The notes under the pieces are model-generated. The model searched no databases. It was not told the DNA's origin and saw only the letters and a program-made list of their open reading frames with translations. Both the position numbers and the translations under genes were made by a program. Positions 1 to 7,954 of a DNA stretch of 36,286 nt are shown here, in pieces; positions within the stretch are counted from its first letter, which is position 1, and each line of letters opens with the position of its first letter. The stretch lies in assembly GCA_005882995.1 (NCBI GenBank), contig VBCY01000370.1, forward strand, positions 1 through 36,286, in the 5' to 3' direction. The DNA comes from Betaproteobacteria bacterium (GTDB lineage: Bacteria; Pseudomonadota; Gammaproteobacteria; Burkholderiales; Casimicrobiaceae).

Positions 1-1
1 G

Positions 2-457
2 CAATCTAAGCCCATCACTCGGCAGGCGTTCGGTCCGCTGCCGGATTGCGCAACCGCGACCGGCGCGCTCGGCGCCGCCACGAACTACCAGGATCTATGG
101 TGGTCCACGCCCGCCGCCTCCGAATCCGGATGGGGGATCAACTTCGCGCACGAGGGCGATACGATCTTCGCGACGTGGTTCACCTACGACACCGATCACA
201 CGCCATTGTGGCTGTCGGTCACGGCGAGCAAGACGGCTGCCGGCGTGTACTCAGGGACGCTATACCGCACGACCGGCCCCGCCTTCTCGGCGGTACCCTT
301 CAGTCCGGCCGCGGTCACGCGGACATCCGTCGGGTCGGCGACGCTCACCTTCAGTGACGGCAACAACGCGCTCTTCGCCTATACGGTGAACGGCGTCGCG
401 CAGAGCAAGTCGATCACGCGCCAGATCTTCAGCCCACCTGGCACCGTGTGCCATTAG
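2..457 (+). CDS. C-terminal part of a secreted repeat-domain protein (5' end outside window)
   Basis: The frame is open from the first bases of the window to the TAG at 455-457, so this is the last 151 residues of a longer protein. The visible part starts with the end of one unit (QSKPITRQAFGPLPDC) and then holds a complete unit of about 120 residues that ends the same way (QSKSITRQIFSPPGTVC). The middle is aromatic and beta-rich (DLWWSTPAASESGWGINF, then GDTIFATWFTYD). I know this W-W/SGWGIN/GDTIFATWFTY pattern from C-terminal repeats of exported proteins in Burkholderiales and Xanthomonadales, but I cannot name the Pfam family. No catalytic residues can be assigned to the repeat. The function of the whole protein depends on its missing N-terminal part. 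Confidence 0.75.
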   Translation, partial: QSKPITRQAFGPLPDCATATGALGAATNYQDLWWSTPAASESGWGINFAHEGDTIFATWFTYDTDHTPLWLSVTASKTAAGVYSGTLYRTTGPAFSAVPFSPAAVTRTSVGSATLTFSDGNNALFAYTVNGVAQSKSITRQIFSPPGTVCH

Positions 458-557
458 CGGCGCGTCGCCGCATTCCGGCAAACAAAAGCCGGGGTCGCCG
501 CCGTATCGGCACATTGTTCGCACGGTGAGAGCCGGTCGCCCGCAGCACTATGTCGCC

Positions 558-602
558 ATCCCGAAGTGGGTGCTACCGCGTGCGGATGAGGTGATTGAGT
601 AG
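558..602 (+). pseudogene. 3'-end relic of a PF04392-type ABC substrate-binding protein gene
   Basis: The frame reads IPKWVLPRADEVIE followed by TAG. It matches the C-terminus of the intact binding protein on the other strand (IPQSLLLRADEVIQ). Upstream in this frame nothing else of the family can be recognised, so only about 14 codons survive. The relic lies tail to tail with the intact gene, about 220 bp away. The match is short but the RADEVI ending is very typical of this family. Confidence 0.5.
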
Positions 603-819
603 CCGAACGTCTCGAGTTGATTGCGATTGAATGTCCGCTTCTTGTACGGCGCGACGACCGCTTAGGGTCGCCGTTCAGAGCATCGAAAAACTTCACTCGA
701 ATGCCAATCTTGTGCACATTGTTGCGCAGACGTTCACGGCGCATACCAGCAATATGGCATCATAACCGGCCGGTCGATCTTCTCCAAAGCAGACGAATCC
801 GCTCAATCGCAACGGGTCA

Positions 820-1812
820 TCATTGGATCACCTCGTCCGCGCGCAGCAGGAGTGACTGCGGGATCGTGAGCCCGAGCGCTTTGGCGGTCTTGAGGTTTAC
901 AACCAAATCAAATTTCGTGGGCTGCTCGATTGCTATGTCGCCCGCTTTGCTGCCCTTGAGGATTCGGTCAATGAAGACCGCCGAGTGACGCTGAAGCTCG
1001 ACAATACTAGGCCCGTACGAGATCAGGCCGCCGGCGATTGTCGTTTCTTGGAACGGAGTCATCATCGCAAGCCGGTGCTGAAGAGCGAGATCCGCGAGCC
1101 GTTGCCGGTGGACATAGCCCACTGCATCGGAAAAAGTAATCAGCGCACCCGCGCGCATCGCGATTATCGTCGCGAAACCGGTCTCAAACTCAGCTGGGTT
1201 CTTCGCCTTGACGGACAGCAACGTGACGCCCAGCGACTGAGCCGAGGTCCGTAAGCGGGCCCAGTCGGCGGTAAAATCGGAATAGCCTCGGTCCCAAAGA
1301 ATCGCCACGCGCGAAGCCTTAGGCAACACTTCCTTGAGGATTTCCAAGCGCTTGGCAGCAAGCTCTGGCGTAAGCTTCTGGATGCCGGTGACATTACCGC
1401 CGGGGTGCGAAAGACTTTGAACGATGCCCGCGGCGACCATGTCGTCCGAACACGTTGCTACAACAATCGGCGTCGTCGTGGTCACTTGCATGGCCGCAGT
1501 GAGCGGGGCGCCGCACGTACTCACCCAGAGGACGTCAACTTTGAGCGCCAACAGATCCGTGGCGAGTTTGGGAAGCAGCTCAAGTTTGCTCTCCGCCGAT
1601 CGAAATTCCATCGCGAGGTTCTGTCCTTCAACATACCCAAGTTGCCGCAGGCCCTCGATCAATGCCCGCAAATTTGGGGCACTGCGCCATGTTGCCGTGG
1701 GCTGACTCGTCGCCAGCAAGCCGAGTCGATGTATTTTTCCCGGTGACTGGGCTAGTGGACCGGTCATGCTGGTGACCGCGAGCACAAGAGCCAGGATTGC
1801 CTTCCTGCTCAT
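820..1812 (-). CDS. ABC transporter periplasmic substrate-binding protein (PF04392 family)
   Basis: This 330-residue protein has an N-terminal signal peptide (residues 1 to about 22, MSRKAILALVLAVTSMTGPL) and then the typical order of the ABC_sub_bind family. It shows IHRLGLLA, LRALIEGLRQLGYVEGQNLAMEFRSAE, PIVVATCSDDMVAAGIVQSLSHPGGNVTG, and the C-terminal NLKTAKALGLTIPQSLLLRADEVI. Length is normal for the family. The ATG at 1812 is preceded by AGGAAG at a good distance. No permease or ATPase gene lies beside it. Such orphan binding proteins occur in large numbers in betaproteobacteria, and their ligands are mostly unknown. Some relatives are linked to amino acids or aromatic compounds, but no ligand can be read from this sequence. 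Confidence 0.9.
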   Translation of the reverse strand: MSRKAILALVLAVTSMTGPLAQSPGKIHRLGLLATSQPTATWRSAPNLRALIEGLRQLGYVEGQNLAMEFRSAESKLELLPKLATDLLALKVDVLWVSTCGAPLTAAMQVTTTTPIVVATCSDDMVAAGIVQSLSHPGGNVTGIQKLTPELAAKRLEILKEVLPKASRVAILWDRGYSDFTADWARLRTSAQSLGVTLLSVKAKNPAEFETGFATIIAMRAGALITFSDAVGYVHRQRLADLALQHRLAMMTPFQETTIAGGLISYGPSIVELQRHSAVFIDRILKGSKAGDIAIEQPTKFDLVVNLKTAKALGLTIPQSLLLRADEVIQ

Positions 1813-2286
1813 TCGATCTTCCTAGCCATGAAGCGGTCCATTACACACCCGCGTCAATGTAGCAAGCCGCACGGCAATCGGTTGACGACCAACTCGCAGA
1901 GCCGCAAGGCGAGCACTCCTCGAGGATATTTCGAAAGCGGAGAGACGTTGCTACTGACACGCCGGCAGATTCCCCGGAATACCTGACGGGCGCTCGTGCC
2001 AAACATCGAGCGAGTGACTCCGACTACGACTTGAGTAACCACCGGTTGCCCCCTTGGGCGACCGCGAGTCGAGCTTGTGAATCATCGCGTCGAGCATCTG
2101 GCGACGACGAGTGATCTCTTGCCGGTTCTGCAATACCGGCTGGATTCTCTAGATCGTTAGTCGGGCATCGTGAACATGACTCGGACTTAGCCAACTCTTT
2201 CTCGATGCGGGTAAAGAACTCCTCGAGGCTAAGACGGCCTAATGCTACTGCCGTAAGTCACTTGTCACGTGTGCCGCCATACTAAG
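1813..2286. other. Intergenic stretch without a recognisable gene
   Basis: The upstream regions of the binding protein (minus) and the zinc-ribbon protein (plus) lie here. A short minus-strand frame contains EITRRRQMLDAMIHKLDSR, which faintly recalls the helical segment of IS110-type transposases. It is too short and isolated to call. I see no terminator, tRNA or clear promoter. Confidence 0.4.
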
Positions 2287-3339
2287 ATGTCCCGCGTTCC
2301 CTGCAATTTCTGCGCCCATGGCAATCCTGAAGGATCGAGGTTTTGCAGCGAGTGCGGGTCGCAGCTGAACCTCACCCTGTGCTCCCGGTGTGAGGCAATA
2401 AACAGTGTGTCGGCCGAACAATGTTTCCAGTGCGGTACACCATTGTCTTCAGCTACGACGGGCGAGATGACAACGCCTCCGGTGGCTTTGAGGAAGACAG
2501 CGCAGAGTGCGGAAATCGCACCAACGAAGGGCGATCTGGTTCCCGTAGCCCTTGCGGAGCCTTTGGAAGCGCTTCCGGGGGATCCGCACGTCGTATTGCA
2601 TGAGCCTCAAGCGACTGTCGAGGACGAGCCTTCCCTAGCGACGGCGCTTACCGCCAATCTGGCCCGCCATGACGATGATGGTCCCTCGAGCCCACCGGAT
2701 GCTGGTCGTGCTACCTACCCTGGACACAATCCTAATCGCACAGTTGGATTCCTTCTGCTCGTCGTCTTCGTCGCTGTTGCGGGAGCTGTCTATTGGATGT
2801 CCGTGACCCCAACGCATCCGCCAGATCCGCGAACCATGACGGGCGGAGCACCTACGACCGCGCCCGAGCCCGCATCTAGCGCACCCGCTGCCGCGCCGCG
2901 GACTGCTGATGCCGCAACGGAATCGCCGACCGAAGGTTCGCTACCGTCGCCCGCAGGATCGTCCGAGTCGTTCGCCACGGCTGGAGAGTCGACATCGCCG
3001 AGCGCGATGGCGCGGCCGTCGACTGCGGCCTCATCCGAATCGCCGGCCACGATATCGCCGCGCGTGGACGCGGAGCCGCCAGCTGCCGGAGAGCCGCCCG
3101 AGCGCGCGCATGCGCTAGCACCTTCCCCCGCCAAGGCGGCAGAATCACTTGACCACGGGACTGCTAAGACCAGGACCGCCAACGCGCGCGCGACCAACGA
3201 ACCTCGCCGCACGGTCACGCGAGACCAGACGAAAGAGCAGGCGGAGCGAGATGCAATCGCAACGCGGCGTCTCATCGCACGCGAACTCGCCGATTTTCCG
3301 CCGGCTAACTCGGACGACAGGTCACCACCGAGACCGTGA
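2287..3339 (+). CDS. Double zinc-ribbon protein with one membrane helix and a Pro/Ala/Ser-rich tail
   Basis: The protein has 350 residues from the ATG at 2287; a GTG at 2269 would add six residues, and neither start has a clear ribosome binding site. Residues 6-23 (C6-x2-C9, C20-x2-C23) and 32-49 (C32-x2-C35, C46-x2-C49) form two zinc ribbons of the double-zinc-ribbon type. An acidic linker follows, then one membrane helix (TVGFLLLVVFVAVAGAVYWM), then about 130 residues rich in Pro, Ala, Ser and Thr, and a charged C-terminal helix (KEQAERDAIATRRLIARELADF). The expected topology is ribbons in the cytoplasm and tail in the periplasm. The tail looks like a spacer crossing the cell envelope. No enzymatic domain is visible and the partner is unknown. 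Confidence 0.75.
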   Translation: MSRVPCNFCAHGNPEGSRFCSECGSQLNLTLCSRCEAINSVSAEQCFQCGTPLSSATTGEMTTPPVALRKTAQSAEIAPTKGDLVPVALAEPLEALPGDPHVVLHEPQATVEDEPSLATALTANLARHDDDGPSSPPDAGRATYPGHNPNRTVGFLLLVVFVAVAGAVYWMSVTPTHPPDPRTMTGGAPTTAPEPASSAPAAAPRTADAATESPTEGSLPSPAGSSESFATAGESTSPSAMARPSTAASSESPATISPRVDAEPPAAGEPPERAHALAPSPAKAAESLDHGTAKTRTANARATNEPRRTVTRDQTKEQAERDAIATRRLIARELADFPPANSDDRSPPRP

Positions 3340-3669
3340 CAACATCGAACCGAAACTCCCGACCTCAGCCACGCGCAGTTTGGGGCCGTTCCTTTTGGCG
3401 GCTACGTTGGTTGACCGTCCTCAGCATTGCCGACGCCCGGCCTTGGCCGAAGACAGTCCTACGCGACGCAGACGCTAAGCGGACTTTCGACTGCGCCCCC
3501 TGTTCGCAAGAGGTGAGCGGAGGCGTCGGATGAAAAAGCGAGCGCTACTCACTCGCGACCCGCTCAAACGTCAGGCGGTTTGAAAATTCCTCATCACCTC
3601 GTATCTGCGCGCCGTCGAGGACATCGCGGGAGAAGGTCAACGCAACTGCGGCCCTGAAGGTTGGGGTGG
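3340..3669. other. Intergenic stretch, possibly decayed coding DNA
   Basis: A 65-codon frame begins with a GTG that overlaps the stop of the zinc-ribbon gene (3336-3533). Its product resembles nothing I know and it may be chance. The rest leads into the FAH pseudogene. No structural signal is visible. Confidence 0.35.
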
Positions 3670-4050
3670 TCACTACGAGCGTCATGGGGAAAAAAGCCCG
3701 CAACGTGTCCGAGGGCTGATGCCCTGAACTATGTCACTGGTTATTGCACTTCACACGATTTCTGCGCGCGCGACTTCCAGCTGGAAACGCCGAGTGTCGA
3801 ATGGATGATCGGCAAGACGCTTGATGGTTTCGGCCCGATTGGCCCCTATTTTGTGTCAGCCAACCTAATCGGCGACCCGAACAACCTCAAGATCGAGACT
3901 TACGTTATTGGTGAGCAGCGCCAGTCTGGTGAGCAGCGCCAGTCGTCCAATACCAGTTTTATGATTTTCAATCCATAGAAGCTGACTGCCTACATTACCA
4001 AAATGAACCGGCCCGGGATTCCCGAGGGTGCGCGCTCGTCTATCGCTTAA
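3670..4050 (+). pseudogene. Decayed fumarylacetoacetate hydrolase (FAH) family gene fragment
   Basis: Three pieces of the FAH core can be read in order. The first (3670-3713) gives VMGKKARNVSE. A one-base shift in the run of G near 3711-3715 then moves to the frame reading ADALNYVTGY, SARD-like CARDFQ, MIGKTLDGFGPIGPYFV, and SSNTSFMIFNP. A TAG at 3976-3978 interrupts the frame, and KLTAYITKMN follows where family members have a similar helix. An 18-bp tandem duplication (3910-3927 and 3928-3945) doubles the six residues GEQRQS. The N-terminal third and the C-terminal GTPxGV region are missing. The gene cannot make a working enzyme. Intact relatives act on fumarylacetoacetate or 2-hydroxyhepta-dienedioate-type substrates. 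Confidence 0.85.
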
Positions 4051-4110
4051 CACGGCCAGTCTGTCGGCTGGAACCACATAAGACGACGGCGCTGTGACAC
4101 GATGTAGGCC

Positions 4111-4545
4111 GTGTCTCCGTATCGCACTCTGAAACGCTCGCCGGTAAGCGATGTGCACCATGTTGTTGAGCACATCGTCGGTCCCGAAAGGGTCGAGCAG
4201 CAAACTGCTCCGAGTTCCCATCGGGAAGACTGGCGCAGCCTAAGGAAAGCAAAGCCGACTGAAATCCTGTTGCCAAGGACCGTGCGGTGGATCACGACCC
4301 TACCGCTCGAGTTCCAACCCACGGCGACCGCTGAGGCATTTCCACGGATTGCAAACGCAATAGCTGTGCTATGGTCGGCGCCGGAGGAGTTGACGAGTTA
4401 CGTAACTGAGCTCGTTGTTGACAAGCGCAGGCGCCGGCAGGGATTCCCCATACGCGTATTGAGCGAGCTGGACGCGCTGAGGGCGTACTACGCTACATTT
4501 CTGATCTCCCAGATATCGCCGGCAAATCGTCGATCGACTGCGTAA
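4111..4545 (+). CDS. Small conserved hypothetical protein
   Basis: The C-terminal 90 residues look like a real betaproteobacterial small protein: LLPRTVRWITTLPLEFQPTA, then AFPRIANAIAVLWSAPEEL, then VVDKRRRRQGFPIRVLSEL. In the proteins I recall, the sequence begins close to the LLPRT motif (here around 4267). The first 50 residues from the GTG at 4111 may therefore be non-coding, or the original start may be lost. No ribosome binding site is seen at either place. The gene stands alone between a pseudogene and an empty stretch, so it may itself be decaying. Function is unknown. Confidence 0.5.
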   Translation: MSPYRTLKRSPVSDVHHVVEHIVGPERVEQQTAPSSHREDWRSLRKAKPTEILLPRTVRWITTLPLEFQPTATAEAFPRIANAIAVLWSAPEELTSYVTELVVDKRRRRQGFPIRVLSELDALRAYYATFLISQISPANRRSTA

Positions 4546-4862
4546 TTAGGCTACGCGGGGGCGGGGTCGCATCCATCGTCGCGACTACCTGACGCTGTGA
4601 CCTGAGTGCGCGCGCCAATTCGCGCAGCCCGATGTCTCAGTCCGGCCAAAACCGGACATCGATCACCTCTATCGGCGAGTCCGGTTGAACGCGTCGTTAG
4701 GCCAAGCATGACGCGACCGCGCGCAACGTTCCGTACAGACTGTGAACACACGTTACGAAGGCGCCGGGTGGAGCGATATGCATCCTGCTACGTGTTCGGA
4801 GAGGCTAAGTGAATTGACCAACGCCCACAGTAAGGGTCGCTAGATACCATCAACTGGTCTCC
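4546..4862. other. Intergenic stretch between convergent genes
   Basis: No gene is visible. A small hairpin, GTCCGG-ccaaaa-CCGGAC (about 4640-4656), is present without a T-run, so a terminator role is not supported. Confidence 0.4.
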
Positions 4863-6536
4863 TCACTTTTTGGCAGCGGACGGAGGCTGATGTCGTGGAT
4901 CGAAATTCCTAAGCGTCGGAGCCGTGACAGAAGCGAAGTCCTGTGACGAAAATGTATACCGGAACCACGGACTGTCATTCGCGCGCCCGAGTTGATGTCG
5001 GAGATTGCTGAAAGCGCGATAGATCACTGGATACGGTTGGCCGTGAAACTTTTTCAGGATCTCCTCCCAGCTGCGCGGCGCCTCTTTGATGAACGCGGAC
5101 ATTGCGTCTGTAACGGCCTGCTCCGAGAGTGCGGCGACCTGTGGCGGAGTACCTAGGTCGACGGCGGAAGACCACTCGAAATTCTGTCGGTTCCAGTTGC
5201 CAACAAGCGGCACCGTGCAGTCGAGCCCGATCTTCGAACAGTAAAACGGCTTGTCGACGTCGGCCAACTTTGGATCGGTCGACATCGTATTGCACTGTGG
5301 AATGATGATGGTGTCGCGGTCGGGCATGTACCGGAATGCCATGCACTGAGAGATGCGGTTGTCGTCCCAAATATCGACGTCGTTGTCGAACACCATCGCA
5401 ATTTTGGGTAATCCCTGCTTCGAGCAGGTCAGCATGATCGCGAGTGCCTGCTTGGCGTCTCCACCGCCGCTCGGCCGAATCTTGGCGTAAGCGATGTTCG
5501 ACAGACCCGCGGGCGGACAACGCACGTCCAGCACGTCGATGCCGCTTTGCTGCAGGGCGTTGAACAGATCGCTTTCAATTGCGGGCAGCTGCAGCATGTT
5601 GTCCGTAAAGCCCGGATGTTTGCCTCCGATGGTTGCATGCTGGTAGATGCCTCCCTTGCGGTAGGTCATGCAGTTCACGACGAACCGGGGATTGTGCTTC
5701 ATCCCGCCACCGTACATGCCGGTAAACTCACCATACGGTCCCTCGTCGTGTACCCACCCTTCCATGACCATGATCTCGCCCTCTAGGACGATCTCGGCAT
5801 TAGCAGGGACCATCAGATCGACGATTTCACATTTGACGAGCTGCGCCGGACCCCCATAGAAGCTTCCGAGAACTTCAAAGTCGTTGGTGTCGCCCGGCAC
5901 ACCCGCGAGGGCCGCAATCTTGTCCAGCGTTGGGCCGCCGATCACCACCGCTGCCGGCATGTTTTGACCGCGCGCCTGATACTTAAGCCCATTCAGGCGC
6001 GCGCGGTGACTGGTGCAGGTCATGTCAAAATTCTTTTCGTTCTTGGTGCGGAACATCGAGCGATAGATGCCCCAGTCTGGAATGCCTATATCCGGATCCT
6101 TGGTGATCAAGAGATTGTCGTTGGTATAGGCATGCCCATCGCGGTCGTGGTGCAAGAACAGCGGCAGACGGGTGATGTCGACGTCCGGACCCTTCAAGAT
6201 GACTTGCTTACAAGGAGCTGTAGAGACGACTTCGGGTTTGATACGACCTTGGGCTAGCGCACTCATGCGCGAACCAATCTCGCCCTTTTCGCAGCCCAGC
6301 GCCCAGGCGAACTGCGCGTGAGTCGCGTAGGCATTTGCCAAAAAAGAAAACTCCGAATCCGTGATCTTTTCGACATAAACGGCCTGCTGCGGATAGGCTT
6401 CCATCAGCATTGGCAGTTCGTCCGCCCGCTTCTCGTCCTTGATTCGCGCTAGGAGCCCCGCCTTCTCCATGGCTTGAACAAAATCTGACAGGCTCTGTTG
6501 ACCTTTAGTGTTGGTTTGCGCTGGGGCCGTTGGCAT
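4863..6536 (-). CDS. UbiD family (de)carboxylase, prFMN-dependent
   Basis: The protein has 557 residues, somewhat longer than E. coli UbiD. UbiD enzymes use prenylated FMN to decarboxylate, or in reverse carboxylate, unsaturated or aromatic acids. Visible signatures are PLFLHHDRDGHAYTND (residues 125-140), the SHRARLNG segment (176-183) where the family has its cofactor-site arginine, VPANAEIVLEG (243-253), and the catalytic-loop motif DEGPYGEFTG (264-273). Glu265 and Glu270 fall where family members have acidic active-site residues. The start at 6536 is supported by AGAGGAAC seven bases upstream. The SRPBCC gene lies 55 bp upstream in the same direction, so the two are probably co-transcribed. 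No UbiX-type prenyltransferase is in the window, so the cofactor must be supplied from elsewhere. The substrate cannot be deduced. Confidence 0.92.
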   Translation of the reverse strand: MPTAPAQTNTKGQQSLSDFVQAMEKAGLLARIKDEKRADELPMLMEAYPQQAVYVEKITDSEFSFLANAYATHAQFAWALGCEKGEIGSRMSALAQGRIKPEVVSTAPCKQVILKGPDVDITRLPLFLHHDRDGHAYTNDNLLITKDPDIGIPDWGIYRSMFRTKNEKNFDMTCTSHRARLNGLKYQARGQNMPAAVVIGGPTLDKIAALAGVPGDTNDFEVLGSFYGGPAQLVKCEIVDLMVPANAEIVLEGEIMVMEGWVHDEGPYGEFTGMYGGGMKHNPRFVVNCMTYRKGGIYQHATIGGKHPGFTDNMLQLPAIESDLFNALQQSGIDVLDVRCPPAGLSNIAYAKIRPSGGGDAKQALAIMLTCSKQGLPKIAMVFDNDVDIWDDNRISQCMAFRYMPDRDTIIIPQCNTMSTDPKLADVDKPFYCSKIGLDCTVPLVGNWNRQNFEWSSAVDLGTPPQVAALSEQAVTDAMSAFIKEAPRSWEEILKKFHGQPYPVIYRAFSNLRHQLGRANDSPWFRYTFSSQDFASVTAPTLRNFDPRHQPPSAAKK

Positions 6537-6591
6537 AGACTGTTCCTCTATTGATGGCGACGAGCTATGGCGAACTATTGCTCAGGAGTCG

Positions 6592-7002
6592 CTACAGCTC
6601 TGCGGTATGGGTCTTTGTCGGCGTCAAGTGCTGTTGCAGCTGATGCAGGAGTTGACCCCAGAGCGTGTTGCATTTGCGGAAGCTCGGATCGCTGTCCGTC
6701 CAACCGGAATGCTCGAATAGCACTCCGGTGCGTCCGCTACCGGCGTCGCTGAGCTCGAATGTAGCCCGCGTATCGACGGAGTTTCCTGGCCCCTCGATAC
6801 ACTTCCAGGTCACTCGGTCGGGGGTCGATTCAACGATCTGCCAGCGAAAGGTCACACCGCTCGGGTATTCAAGTCGTAGCATCCCCCCGCTGTCGGTCAC
6901 CTTGGCGCCGTGCCACCGTTCCAGATGCGGCCCCCGAGTAAGGGCCTCCACGATCCTGGCTCGGGGTGCCGCGATCTTCAGTTCGTGCTGGATGGACGTC
7001 AC
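6592..7002 (-). CDS. SRPBCC (START/AHSA1-like) domain protein
   Basis: This 136-residue protein is a single SRPBCC domain. It begins with the typical SIQHELKIAAPRARIVEALT, continues with ERWHGAKV and FRWQIVESTPDRVTWKCIEGPG, and ends with the long C-terminal helix (SFRKCNTLWGQLLHQLQQHL). The GTG at 7002 is preferred because AAAGGAG precedes it at proper distance. An upstream start would add 23 residues that do not fit the domain. SRPBCC proteins bind hydrophobic ligands in a deep cavity. The gene sits just upstream of ubiD in the same direction, which suggests a role in handling the substrate or product of that enzyme, but this is inference. Confidence 0.85.
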   Translation of the reverse strand: MTSIQHELKIAAPRARIVEALTRGPHLERWHGAKVTDSGGMLRLEYPSGVTFRWQIVESTPDRVTWKCIEGPGNSVDTRATFELSDAGSGRTGVLFEHSGWTDSDPSFRKCNTLWGQLLHQLQQHLTPTKTHTAEL

Positions 7003-7193
7003 TGCCTTCTCCTTTGGTGCTCGTTGGATGCGCCGACATATGAATAATACCCAAGCTGACAGCTGGCGCATCCCACGGTCAATCTCGCTCTAGGCGGTCC
7101 TACGCTCTACGCTGGCGTAGCAACTCATGTCCGCTACGGGTCCGAACTCGGTCGTTGACTGAGTTGTGGCTCAAACAGTTGGGGCACTGTTTG

Positions 7194-7376
7194 TCAAGTC
7201 CAAACCCTCGACGATGGCAGGTAACGAGGGTGGATCAATACGACGCTTTCGCGACTAAGCTCAAGCGTGTCGTGTCGCCGATCGCCGCATAGTCGGCGTC
7301 GGTGAATCGACTTTGCCTCCGCATTCTCACCCAGCGCCTGCTCCAAACGTTCGAGTCTGCGCTCGTAGTCAGCCAA
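7194..7376 (-). CDS. Short hypothetical frame with coiled-coil start
   Basis: A TTG start gives 60 residues beginning MADYERRLERLEQALGENAE, a short coiled coil. The remaining part is basic and irregular and may be out of the original frame. The TTG overlaps the stop of the next small frame upstream, as in a translationally coupled pair. Position at the edge of a decayed island suggests a relic. Function is unknown. Confidence 0.3.
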   Translation of the reverse strand: MADYERRLERLEQALGENAEAKSIHRRRLCGDRRHDTLELSRESVVLIHPRYLPSSRVWT

Positions 7377-7500
7377 TGGGTTTCGCCTCCAGCGCGAGTA
7401 TCCGGCGCTCGATCTCCGTCAACTCAAGTACCCTGCCTATTTGCGTGAGCACGTAGACCGGGCGCGAGCCCTCCTGGCTCTCACGTTTCCCCGATTCCAT
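7369..7500 (-). CDS. Short hypothetical frame, coupled to the next
   Basis: The ATG at 7500 gives 43 residues ending in a heptad-like helix (GRVLELTEIERRILALEAK). Its stop overlaps the start of the following coiled-coil frame. The 5' end touches the DUF3987 relic on the other strand, so the first codons may be fortuitous. I do not recognise a family. Confidence 0.3.
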   Translation of the reverse strand: MESGKRESQEGSRPVYVLTQIGRVLELTEIERRILALEAKPIG

Positions 7501-7670
7501 CTCGCAGTAGCGCGACCGGCGCGCACATCTGAATCATCGGGCACATTAGCGCCGACGAGCTGCGGGCCGAGTTGACGGCCACGGACAGCGCAAACGGGTT
7601 TGCGAATCGGTTCCTTTATGCCGCGGTCAAGCGTTCCAAGCACATCTTCTTTTCGCCGCTGCCCCTTTGA
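7500..7670 (+). pseudogene. Fragment of a DUF3987 (primase/helicase-associated) protein
   Basis: The frame reads ATGAHI-stop-IIGHISADELRAELTATDSANGFANRFLYAAVKRSKHIFFSPLPL and then TGA at 7668-7670. DUF3987 proteins have the segment (A)TGAHISIIGHIT...ANGFANRFLW.VRRSK in their C-terminal half, so homology is clear. The TGA at 7530-7532 stands exactly where the family has serine, consistent with a TCA to TGA change. Only about 55 codons remain, and both ends are lost. Such proteins are common on integrated plasmids, phages and integrative elements. This is a trace of a former mobile element. Confidence 0.75.
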
Positions 7671-7701
7671 TCATTGCGTCGACAAGGTCAATTCGTTCCG
7701 C

Positions 7702-7954
7702 TCAACTTTGGCGAAGACGTGAGCAGGCAAAGTGAGCGTAAGGGAAACGCCGGAGCATGAGGCGCTTGAGGCCGCGGGCGCCTGCCGCGCCGGGCAGCGG
7801 CCCCCAAGGGCACAACTTCTTCTTCGAGAAAATCGAGCACTGCTTCGACGGCTTGCTGGAATTCCGCCCCGAGTCCGGGGCGCTCCTTCTCGTACCACAC
7901 CGCAACCTCTGCTACCTCCTCGGCCGCCGCGGCGTGGATCCGGATGTGCCGCAT
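7702..7954 (-). pseudogene. ParE/RelE-family toxin gene, frameshifted
   Basis: From the ATG at 7954 the first 50 residues are a good ParE/RelE N-terminus (HAAAAEEVAEVAVWYEKERPGLGAEFQQAVEAVLDFL). After VVPLG the frame is lost. The family's next segment, with RLMLRRFPYA, continues in another frame and stops at 7702, before the normal C-terminal strands. The ATG overlaps the antitoxin stop (TGATG), the usual arrangement of coupled pairs with the antitoxin first. An active toxin is unlikely. Confidence 0.75.

Noticed and set aside
1951-2133. Possible IS110 transposase fragment on the minus strand (EITRRRQMLDAMIHKLDSR)
   Set aside because: Only about 18 residues resemble the family, and no other IS110 motif or element end is visible nearby.
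2790-3275. 161-codon minus-strand frame opposite the Pro/Ala/Ser-rich tail
   Set aside because: It is the mirror of a repetitive coding stretch; no start signal or motif.
4640-4656. Short hairpin as a terminator between convergent genes
   Set aside because: No T-run on either side, and a stem of only six base pairs.
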